From Promethearchaeota archaeon (GTDB lineage: Archaea; Asgardarchaeota; Lokiarchaeia; Sigynarchaeales; SOKP01): a stretch of DNA of 11,142 bases. The notes below the pieces were generated by a model. The model was not told the origin of the DNA. It was given only the letters and a program-made list of their open reading frames with translations, and did no database searches. How positions within the stretch are numbered: position 1 is the stretch's first letter; each line of letters starts with the position of its first letter. The position numbers and the translations under genes were made by a program. Positions 1-6,409 of the stretch are shown in pieces. Location: assembly GCA_019894875.1 (NCBI GenBank), contig JAGXNR010000088.1, positions 1-11,142 on the forward strand, in the 5' to 3' direction.

Positions 1-53
1 TTATAGGGGTCGGTAACAAATGGGAAGAGAGGGATAAGAAAACATTAGAATGC

Positions 54-70
54 CTCCCCAAAATGGGGGG
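54..70 (-). terminator. Possible hairpin terminator after the dehydrogenase operon
   Basis: Ten bases past the stop of the FAD dehydrogenase gene there is a G/C-rich inverted repeat: six pairs (one of them T-G) around the 5-base loop at 60-64. It stands out because the surrounding DNA is AT-rich. Read on the minus strand it is followed by mixed sequence and only a short T4 run, so it is not a textbook intrinsic terminator. It could instead protect the 3' end of the mRNA. Confidence 0.35.
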
Positions 71-79
71 TATATAAAA

Positions 80-1246
80 TCATTTTAAAACTTCTTCATT
101 AAAAAAGCCATCCTTGGGAGTTAAGTTGTTTAAAATGAGATCATCTGCCGGGGTTGTTTTTTCTGTTATAATACGACTAATAGTTTCTCCTAATCCTGGT
201 CCTAGCATAAAACCCTGTCCACACATACCAACAGCATTAATATAACCTTCAACCTCTTCAACTTTTCCTACTATTGGGTTTCCATCATGAGTCATTGGGT
301 ATAATCCTCTCCAAGTTCTTCTTATTTTTATATTCTTTAGGCGAGGTAGTAATTGAATCATCCTTTTAGTTATTTGAGGTAAAAAAGAACTGGTTTCTCT
401 ACGGTCAATTCCAGTAATATTTGGATTAGGAGTTAAACAAAATAATATTTTTCCCTCGGAATTTTGATAAAAGTAGTAATTCTTAGAATTTCCGAATTTT
501 TCATCAATCCCAGGTCTAATATCGACAACCATTGGTGAAAAAAGTCTTTTTACGGGTTCTGTAATTCCTGCTTCATGAGATTCAGGCTCAATAGGTAGAT
601 TTAAACCAATGAAATTACCGACACCTTTCGCTTGAGCTCCTGCAGCGTTAATCACTACGTTTGTTTTATATTTAGCTTTATCTGTTTTAATTCCAATAAC
701 TCTATTTTTCTTTATTATAATATCAACAACATTTTCATTAAATCGATATTCAGCGCCTAGGTTTTTTGATCGTCGAAAAAAAGAATGTAAAGACAATAAT
801 GGAGACGCATTACCATCTTCTGGGCTATAAGATCCTCCTAGTAATCCTTCATCATTAATTCCGGGTATAAGTTCTTTAACCTTTTCAGATTCAAGAAAAC
901 CTATATTCAGCCCAAAACTTTTTTGAAGTTTTACGGTGTCTTTTAGCATTTTTTCATCTTCTTCAGTAAAAGCCAAAAATGTATATCCCCCCTGGTGCCA
1001 CCAAATATCATCCCCATACTTCTTTTCCCATCCAGAAAAGATTTCTATTGATCTCTTGCATAATAACGCTTTACCTATGTTGGAGTGAGTTGCGCGAATG
1101 CCACCAATTGCATGTTTATTATCTGCTTGAGCAACGGAAGGTAAAAAATCTAGTACGAGCGTTTTGAGACCATCATTTGCGGTTGTTAAAGCTGTAGGGA
1201 CACCAACACTTCCCGCACCAATAATAATTACGTCGTATTCGACCAT
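80..1246 (-). CDS. FAD-dependent amine/amino-acid dehydrogenase, DAO family (beta-type subunit)
   Basis: A 388-residue protein with the DAO (D-amino-acid oxidase) fold. The N-terminal Rossmann motif GAGSVG (G10, G12, G15) binds the ADP part of FAD. An IGGIRATHS segment at 48-55 fits the flavin-contact loop. The C-terminal half has the family signature RTWRGLYPMTHDGNPIVG at about 310-327 and GMCGQGFMLGPGLGE at about 340-354, which closes the FAD site. Members of this group (HcnC, sarcosine oxidase beta, hydroxyproline and proline dehydrogenase beta subunits) oxidise a C-N bond in glycine, sarcosine, proline or an opine. The substrate cannot be read from sequence. No signal peptide or membrane segment is seen, so it should act in the cytoplasm. 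The ATG lies 2 nt after the stop of the upstream alpha-type gene and has a good Shine-Dalgarno inside that gene, so the two are co-translated partners. ThiO glycine oxidase belongs to the same fold and is an alternative, but the alpha partner favours a dye- or ferredoxin-linked dehydrogenase. Confidence 0.88.
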   Translation of the reverse strand: MVEYDVIIIGAGSVGVPTALTTANDGLKTLVLDFLPSVAQADNKHAIGGIRATHSNIGKALLCKRSIEIFSGWEKKYGDDIWWHQGGYTFLAFTEEDEKMLKDTVKLQKSFGLNIGFLESEKVKELIPGINDEGLLGGSYSPEDGNASPLLSLHSFFRRSKNLGAEYRFNENVVDIIIKKNRVIGIKTDKAKYKTNVVINAAGAQAKGVGNFIGLNLPIEPESHEAGITEPVKRLFSPMVVDIRPGIDEKFGNSKNYYFYQNSEGKILFCLTPNPNITGIDRRETSSFLPQITKRMIQLLPRLKNIKIRRTWRGLYPMTHDGNPIVGKVEEVEGYINAVGMCGQGFMLGPGLGETISRIITEKTTPADDLILNNLTPKDGFFNEEVLK

Positions 1247-1248
1247 TG

Positions 1249-3333
1249 CTAAGCATTCTCCTTTTTATTCTTTATCCCCGCAAAAACCCCCATTGGCACT
1301 TCAATAAATAATGGTCGTTTCGTCCCAGGGGTTATTTTATCAACTGAAATTCCTTCCTCCTGAAATATTTGATAAATTAAAGGAGTACATGTTTTTCCTC
1401 CACAACTCCCCATCCCGATCTTGGTTAATGCTTTTAATTCGTTAAAATCTTTAACACCAGATTTAATCCACTTGCGTATTTCTCCTACAGATACACGTTC
1501 ACATCTACAAACAATTGTTTGATCTTCAGTAAATGATTTTTGATAGAAATCAATTGGTTCATTATAGCTACTTTTTGTTAATTTAATCCCAACTGCTTTT
1601 TGGGCAACATTCGAGGGTAATTTAACTGTGATAAGTTGAGTTTTTGGATATTCTTGAAGTATTCGTGATCTATAAACCTCAAATTCTCCCAATTCCTGAT
1701 CATTACTTACTACATTTATTTTCTGACCTTTTTCTAATTTTCTATCAATTAGTTCAAGTGGAAATGTAACTAATGGATTTTTATTATTTTTTCTATAGTC
1801 AAGTAGCACCACAGCTAATCCAGGGCATACAGCAACGCATTTTCCGCATCCGATGCAGTCTTGTTCACCCTTGAAATAGGGCAGTTGAGTTATTAAATTA
1901 TCTACAGTATTAATTTGGTCTTGATCACAAACTGAGGTACATGGATTACATGGGATTTCTTGACTGCAATAAAATACCGGATAAATTCCTTCTTCTCTAA
2001 ATTTGATAAGTGTTTTTATAGGTTGAGGTGGCTTAGTTTTCATCAACTCTGCAAGATTCTCTAGCTCTTCTAATTTTTCTGAATAAGAAATGCCCATCTC
2101 TTGCAGGATTTTCAATGCTTCAATTCTTCCTGTAAATATCGCCGCAGAAGCTTCAGCTATTTCTTGAGCATCACCAGCAACCCATACTTTTATATTAAAT
2201 TCTTTTGCTTTATGAAAAAATTCATCAATAGGATTCAATCCTACAGCGATTAAAATAGTATCACACGCAAATGTTTTATCAGTACCGGATATAATCTTAC
2301 CCGTTTTATCCCGTTTTCCAATTGTTATCGATTCTACTTTATCTTCACCGTTTGCTGAAATTATAGTATGATTAGTGTAAATTGGAACACCTAAACGTCT
2401 CAATTTATCTTCATGAACCTTGTATCCCCCACATTGGGGCATTGCTTCAATTAAACCGATTACTTCAATTCCTGCTTGGATTGCATGGTATCCCGCAATT
2501 AAACCTACATTACCTCCACCAACTATGAAAATTCTTTCTGCTGCTTTAACCAAATCGCGATTAACTATGGTTTGAAAGGCTCCCGCACCATAAACACCGG
2601 GAAGGGTGTTTCCTGGGAATACTAACATCTTTTCCCTGGCCCCTGTGGCAATAAGAAGGTATTTTGGCTTAACTAAAATATATTTTTTATTATCTTTCAG
2701 GATTCCCACAAATCCATCACTAAACACTGCCAAACAGACACTATTTAACCAGACCTGAACATCTGGAAACTCTTGAACTGATTCTCCAAGAATTTTTGCT
2801 ATTTCTATACCTCTTTCCCCGGCATAAACATCTTCTTTGGAACCAAAAAACTTATGCGTTTGGAGTACTAACTTCCCACCAAGTCGATCTTTATCATCAA
2901 CTAAAATTATATTAAGATGATTCTCTCCTAATTTCTTAGTGGCTGAAAGGCCAGCAGGTCCACCTCCTATTACTAGAACTTCAATTTCAACGATTTCAGA
3001 ATCTTCTACATCTACCGGTTCATCTTCCGCCGGTAATTCTGGTAAGCCATTACAACTTTCAATAATCATATCCTCTGCAAGATGTGTCATACAGGCTTTA
3101 ACAGGAATTCCATTAACAATTACATTACATTGAGAACATTGACCATTTGCACAAAAAATCCCTTGAAGACTTTGATCTTTAACGTGATGGCCAAACACTT
3201 TAATTTTATTGAGAAAAAGAGCAGATGATATAACCATTCCCTCATAACCAGCTAAGATATTCCCATCAAAGCTAAAATTAATTGATTTCCTTTCGGGTAT
3301 ATCTAAAATTGGATGATTTTTTATATCTTCCAT
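1249..3333 (-). CDS. Fused Fe-S/FAD/NAD(P) oxidoreductase, alpha-type subunit of an HcnAB/proline-dehydrogenase-like complex
   Basis: A 694-residue multi-domain electron-transfer protein. Residues 1-95 form a 2Fe-2S ferredoxin domain of the HcnA/Fer2_4 type (C61, C66, C69, C81). From about 115 to 410 comes a pyridine-nucleotide disulfide oxidoreductase domain with an FAD motif GGGPAGLS at 123-130 and a second dinucleotide motif VGGGNVGL at 271-278. Next is a Cys-rich stretch (C456, C462, C465, C469), then a ferredoxin-like CX2CX2CX3C (C493, C496, C499, C503) expected to bind a 4Fe-4S cluster. At the C-terminus is a BFD-like 2Fe-2S domain (C609, C611, C644, C649; CxC...CX4C). In related complexes these parts are often separate polypeptides (HcnA plus HcnB, or the alpha, gamma and delta subunits of archaeal proline dehydrogenases). 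Here they are one chain. The likely role is to accept electrons from the adjacent DAO-type dehydrogenase and pass them to ferredoxin, NAD(P) or another carrier; the direction and acceptor are inference. The gene lies 46 nt after the ThiC-like gene and 2 nt before the DAO gene. Confidence 0.88.
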   Translation of the reverse strand: MEDIKNHPILDIPERKSINFSFDGNILAGYEGMVISSALFLNKIKVFGHHVKDQSLQGIFCANGQCSQCNVIVNGIPVKACMTHLAEDMIIESCNGLPELPAEDEPVDVEDSEIVEIEVLVIGGGPAGLSATKKLGENHLNIILVDDKDRLGGKLVLQTHKFFGSKEDVYAGERGIEIAKILGESVQEFPDVQVWLNSVCLAVFSDGFVGILKDNKKYILVKPKYLLIATGAREKMLVFPGNTLPGVYGAGAFQTIVNRDLVKAAERIFIVGGGNVGLIAGYHAIQAGIEVIGLIEAMPQCGGYKVHEDKLRRLGVPIYTNHTIISANGEDKVESITIGKRDKTGKIISGTDKTFACDTILIAVGLNPIDEFFHKAKEFNIKVWVAGDAQEIAEASAAIFTGRIEALKILQEMGISYSEKLEELENLAELMKTKPPQPIKTLIKFREEGIYPVFYCSQEIPCNPCTSVCDQDQINTVDNLITQLPYFKGEQDCIGCGKCVAVCPGLAVVLLDYRKNNKNPLVTFPLELIDRKLEKGQKINVVSNDQELGEFEVYRSRILQEYPKTQLITVKLPSNVAQKAVGIKLTKSSYNEPIDFYQKSFTEDQTIVCRCERVSVGEIRKWIKSGVKDFNELKALTKIGMGSCGGKTCTPLIYQIFQEEGISVDKITPGTKRPLFIEVPMGVFAGIKNKKENA
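1257..1263 (-). promoter_or_regulatory. Ribosome binding site AAGGAGA for the FAD dehydrogenase
   Basis: On the minus strand AAGGAGA lies 10 nt before the ATG at 1246, within the last codons of the preceding 694-residue gene. It supports this start and indicates translational coupling of the two subunits. Confidence 0.6.
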
Positions 3334-3350
3334 TTAGACTCTTCTTTTTA

Positions 3351-3360
3351 ATTTATAATT
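3351..3360 (-). promoter_or_regulatory. Possible internal TATA box before the alpha-type gene
   Basis: The 46-nt gap between the ThiC-like gene and the 694-residue gene contains AATTATAAAT on the minus strand, centred about 22 nt before the ATG at 3333. That is slightly too close for an exact leaderless start (about 25-27 nt), and the gap is AT-rich, so chance is possible. If real, the dehydrogenase pair can be expressed without the ThiC-like gene. Confidence 0.25.
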
Positions 3361-3379
3361 TTTAGATTTTTCGCGATAT

Positions 3380-4639
3380 TTATAGCTTCTTATTAAAAAG
3401 CTGTTGTGAAATTGATAAAGCACAGTGTTTTCCACACATCGAACAGACATCTTCATTTATAGGATGCTTTTTTTGAGGTTCTGTCGGATCAATGCTATGT
3501 TCAAATTGTTTCTGCCAATTTTTCTGATATCTGTACGTAGAAAGACTCAAATCATTACTAAAGAGATAATTTAATCCAAATTTAAAGGAATCTCCAACAT
3601 GAGCAGCGATACGACATGCAATTAGACCTTTTTTAATATCCTCTATAGAAGGCAAACAAAGATGTTCTGCGGGAGTTATTGCGCATAAATAATCTGCACC
3701 ATATCCCGCAGCAAACGCTCCACCTATAGCAGCTACAATATGATCATAACCTGGAGCAAAATCTGTAGGAATTGGTCCTGCAACGAAAAGTGGTCTACGG
3801 TTTGCGATTTTCTTATATAATTTGATATATTTTATCAAATCTTTGGCTAGTACATGACCCCCTAAACTCTCTATGATGACTTGTACTCCTTTTTTATTCG
3901 CCTTCTTCGCAAGCTTGGAATTGAGCTTTATTTCAGAGAGCTGAAATTCATCAACAACATCATGGATACATCCACTTCTCATGGCATTTCCTAAGTTTAA
4001 TACTGCATCATATTCGTAGAGTAGTTCAAGAAGAGAATCGAAATTTTGTAAAAAGGGATTTTCTATTGAGTTATTTACCATATAAGATGCAGTGTAAGAA
4101 CCCCCCTTAGAAACTATTCCCATAATCCTCTTTCCTTTCATCCTTGATAAATTTTCAAGAGAAAAACCACCATGAATGACCACGGAACTTATTCCATCTT
4201 TTAATTGAGCTTCAATAGTTTTGAAGATTTTATCATCTGTTATATTTTTAACTGAGTTTTGTTCAATAAGGGTTTGATAAATTGGTACTGTAGTTATTGG
4301 AACAGTGGAATTCTCCAGAATTTTCTTTCTAACTAAGTTAATATTACCCCCCATTGATAAGTCTGAAATTGCATCTGCCCCAAATTCCTCCGCAACCTTA
4401 ACCTTTTCTAATTCCTCATCAATGTTAGCTAGAGACGTAGATGTACCGATATTTACATTGATTTTAGTCCTAAATGGGAATCCAATACCTACTGGTTTAT
4501 TATTTTTTCTTTGTATGACCACAGCTGAACCTTTTGAAACTGCCTTAAAGACAGTCCTAATATCAACATTTTCTTCTTGAGCAATTTGTCTTAGATTATC
4601 AGTAGCATTTTTCTTTAAAGCATCCTCAAAAATTGTCAT
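3380..4639 (-). CDS. thiC: ThiC-family radical SAM protein, divergent (phosphomethylpyrimidine synthase-like)
   Basis: A 419-residue protein that follows ThiC over its whole length; the symbol is given at family level only. Shared motifs are KINVNIGTS (59-67), DLSMGGNI (93-100), TVPIYQT (117-123), GIVSKGGS (174-181), APGYDHI (295-301), TPAEHLCLP (322-330) and a C-terminal Cys motif C399, C402, C406 for the SAM-binding 4Fe-4S cluster. H262 and H326 match the two metal-ligand His of ThiC. ThiC turns aminoimidazole ribotide (AIR) into the thiamine pyrimidine HMP-P. The relative BzaF turns AIR into 5-hydroxybenzimidazole, the lower-ligand base of some cobamides. This copy departs from the canonical ThiC loops: SLGDGLRPG becomes NLGNAMRSG (215-223), EGPGHVP becomes ESLGGHVL (257-264, one residue longer), and the Cys spacing is CX2CX3C where bacterial ThiC has CX2CX4C. 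It may therefore make something other than HMP-P. It is the first gene of a minus-strand group with an Fe-S/FAD dehydrogenase. I see no TPP riboswitch upstream. Confidence 0.85.
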   Translation of the reverse strand: MTIFEDALKKNATDNLRQIAQEENVDIRTVFKAVSKGSAVVIQRKNNKPVGIGFPFRTKINVNIGTSTSLANIDEELEKVKVAEEFGADAISDLSMGGNINLVRKKILENSTVPITTVPIYQTLIEQNSVKNITDDKIFKTIEAQLKDGISSVVIHGGFSLENLSRMKGKRIMGIVSKGGSYTASYMVNNSIENPFLQNFDSLLELLYEYDAVLNLGNAMRSGCIHDVVDEFQLSEIKLNSKLAKKANKKGVQVIIESLGGHVLAKDLIKYIKLYKKIANRRPLFVAGPIPTDFAPGYDHIVAAIGGAFAAGYGADYLCAITPAEHLCLPSIEDIKKGLIACRIAAHVGDSFKFGLNYLFSNDLSLSTYRYQKNWQKQFEHSIDPTEPQKKHPINEDVCSMCGKHCALSISQQLFNKKL

Positions 4640-4994
4640 AATAAATTTTATCTTACGTTAATACTCAATAATTAGTTAAAAATAAGGTATGCATTAATTT
4701 TTTATGACTTTGAAAAAAAACTAAAGCAAAAAATTGAATTTAAAAATTATTGATATGGTTTTATAACATTGATAATTTCAGGAAAATTCTCTTGTAAAAA
4801 GACTTTTATTATTTATTTTCTTTTTCTTTAATTCAAACGTTATTTCTTCCTTGCTTTCTAATCGAATAATATGAACCAAAAATTATATTCTCTCTTTATA
4901 TTAATAATAATACAAAAAAACATTATAATAGAAAATAATTTTTCAAAAAGTTGTATATGATGATTTTTTATGTCTAATTGAGGAAATATCTCAC
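4640..4994. other. Very AT-rich divergent intergenic region
   Basis: These 355 nt lie between the divergently transcribed ThiC-like and GIY-YIG genes and must hold both promoters. I see no gene, tRNA, riboswitch consensus or strong inverted repeat. From about 4803 to 4859 the plus strand is pyrimidine-rich (purine-rich on the minus strand). A TTATAATA at 4923-4930 and a TATATGA at 4954-4960 could serve as TATA elements for the plus-strand gene, but in DNA this AT-rich such matches are weak evidence. TGAGG at 4979-4983 is a plausible Shine-Dalgarno, 11 nt before the GIY-YIG start. Confidence 0.5.
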
Positions 4995-6374
4995 ATGAAA
5001 CCATTTGGGTATATCTACCTTATTACTAATTTAATTAACAGAAAAGTTTACGTAGGAAAAACTGAATCAACAATAAATAAAAGATGGTATACTCATAATT
5101 GGAGAGCAAAAAATATAGATAAGGTGGAAAAACCTTTAGTAATTGATTTAGCAATTACTAAATATGGGGAAAATAGTTTTGAGATTGAGGAATTAGATAA
5201 AGCCTTCAATAAGGAGGATTTACTTAGAGTAGAAGCATACTGGATTAAATATTATGATGCTACAAACCCCGATAAGGGATATAATATAGATCCAATGGGA
5301 GAAATTACATATTCAGATGACTATGAATCAATTTGGCAAATACCAAATATTTCTGAAAAATCGATTCAAAAATATACTAAATGGAGAGAAAGCCTAATTA
5401 AAAAGAAATTACCTAAAGAAAGACAGCAAGAATTCAAGAGAGATATCAAATATTTGTCGGGGGTGCAATTAGAAAAGAAGTACAGTCTTTATCCAAACCG
5501 AAGAGCATTATTAAGAGAAATCAGGAGAATATTACAAGATGAAAGTATTGAGAGCATTGAACAAGCAAAAAAAGTAGTATGTGGTCAGGTTTATGATCCT
5601 AAGAAAAGAATACCACCAGAAAAAGAGGATGAATTTATCAAGGATTTCAAGTTACTTACAGGGATTAATTTAGAAAATAAATACGCTATAAAAAGGCGGG
5701 GATTAGTAAGGAATGTTAAAGAGATTTTCAAAAAACAAGGTCTCAGGTTACTAGATATTGCTACTACATTTGAAGAAGTAAAGGAAATTTTAGGGGGAAA
5801 AATATATGATCCAAAGAAAAGAATATCACTAGAAAGGGAACAAGAATTTAAAGATGATATTAAGAAAGGATTAAAAGAACGTGAATTATTACAAAAATAT
5901 GGTTTGGGGACGTCCGTTTTTTATAGAGAACTTGAAAGAATACTTGGAGTCAAGAAATTAACAGAAATCAGGGAAACAGAATTTTATTCTCCTCCAATAA
6001 AAAAATACATTCCAAATGAAAGACAACAAGAATTCATTAATGATCTTAAAATATTATCTGGAAATCAGTTAGAAAAAAAATATGGTATAACTCATAGAAG
6101 TAGACTACTTCGAGAAATAAGAAGGGTGCTAGATAATGAAAACCTAAATTCCATGGAGTTTGTAAAAAAATTTCTTGGGGGAAAGGTTTACAGTAGGGCG
6201 GAATTAAAAAAGGGAGTTCCACTAGACAAAGAGCAAGAATTTAAAGAAGATATTAGGAATGGCATTAATAGAAGAGTTTTATGCAAAAAATACAAATTTG
6301 GAATAAAAGCTTTGTATAGAGAATTAGAAAGGTTATTCAATACAAGATTACTTGTAGAAGCTAGAAAAAAATGA
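4995..6374 (+). CDS. GIY-YIG endonuclease with C-terminal tandem helix-turn-helix-like repeats
   Basis: A 459-residue protein. Residues 5-98 are a GIY-YIG nuclease domain: Y6-I-Y8 and Y19-V-G21 form the paired signature, R30 and H34 sit in the following helix (RWYTH), E80 is the expected metal-binding catalytic Glu, and G95-Y-N97 ends the domain. All key catalytic positions are present, so it is probably active as a DNA endonuclease. Residues 139-459 consist of five degenerate tandem units of 52-71 residues, rich in Lys, Arg and Glu. Each has the pattern (R/K)xxEF..D(I/L)K......L..KY......L.RE(I/L).R(I/L)(L/F), which resembles a helix-turn-helix and is likely a DNA-binding array. GIY-YIG proteins with repeated C-terminal modules include free-standing homing endonucleases of phages and organelles. 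The gene stands alone, in the opposite orientation to its neighbours, and ends only 35 nt from the converging oxidoreductase gene. It is probably a mobile or selfish gene. No intron or intein context is visible. A restriction or defence role cannot be excluded. Confidence 0.85.
   Translation: MKPFGYIYLITNLINRKVYVGKTESTINKRWYTHNWRAKNIDKVEKPLVIDLAITKYGENSFEIEELDKAFNKEDLLRVEAYWIKYYDATNPDKGYNIDPMGEITYSDDYESIWQIPNISEKSIQKYTKWRESLIKKKLPKERQQEFKRDIKYLSGVQLEKKYSLYPNRRALLREIRRILQDESIESIEQAKKVVCGQVYDPKKRIPPEKEDEFIKDFKLLTGINLENKYAIKRRGLVRNVKEIFKKQGLRLLDIATTFEEVKEILGGKIYDPKKRISLEREQEFKDDIKKGLKERELLQKYGLGTSVFYRELERILGVKKLTEIRETEFYSPPIKKYIPNERQQEFINDLKILSGNQLEKKYGITHRSRLLREIRRVLDNENLNSMEFVKKFLGGKVYSRAELKKGVPLDKEQEFKEDIRNGINRRVLCKKYKFGIKALYRELERLFNTRLLVEARKK
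5409..6371 (+). repeat. Five tandem coding repeats in the GIY-YIG gene
   Basis: Units begin at residues 139, 206, 277, 338 and 408 (about 5409, 5610, 5823, 6006 and 6216). Units 1 and 4 are most alike in protein (LSGxQLEKKY and LLREIRR in both). Units 3 and 5 form a second type without the LSGxQL segment (KYGLG/KYKFG and LYRELERLF-like). Unit 2 is intermediate. Some DNA identity remains: tatgatcctaagaaaagaat at 5592 recurs with one change at 5805, and agacarcaagaattca occurs at 5421 and 6021. This points to duplication inside the gene. Confidence 0.8.
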
Positions 6375-6375
6375 T

Positions 6376-6389
6376 AAAAAAGGAAAAAA
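6376..6389 (-). terminator. Oligo-T terminator tracts after the tungsten oxidoreductase
   Basis: Read on the minus strand, two T6 tracts separated by CC follow the stop of the oxidoreductase gene by about 20 nt, without a hairpin. Archaeal RNA polymerase terminates at such oligo-T tracts. They fill most of the gap between the two converging genes. Confidence 0.5.
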
Positions 6390-6409
6390 TCTAGTGCAAG
6401 AATAGTACA

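Noticed and set aside
4871..4960. 29-codon plus-strand ORF in the intergenic region (MNQKLYSLFILIIIQKN...).
   Set aside because: Composition is what AT-rich DNA gives by chance (Ile, Asn, Lys), and there is no ribosome binding site or strong promoter.
4979..4993. Short inverted repeat TGAG...CTCA around the GIY-YIG ribosome binding site.
   Set aside because: Only four base pairs, so chance is likely; no case for translational control.
4640..4994. TPP riboswitch upstream of the ThiC-like gene.
   Set aside because: I do not see the conserved CTGAGA element or the other THI-box segments on the minus strand.
5409..6371. CRISPR array or transposon repeat.
   Set aside because: The repeats are degenerate, about 160-210 nt long and in frame within a coding gene. 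There are no spacers and no terminal inverted repeats.
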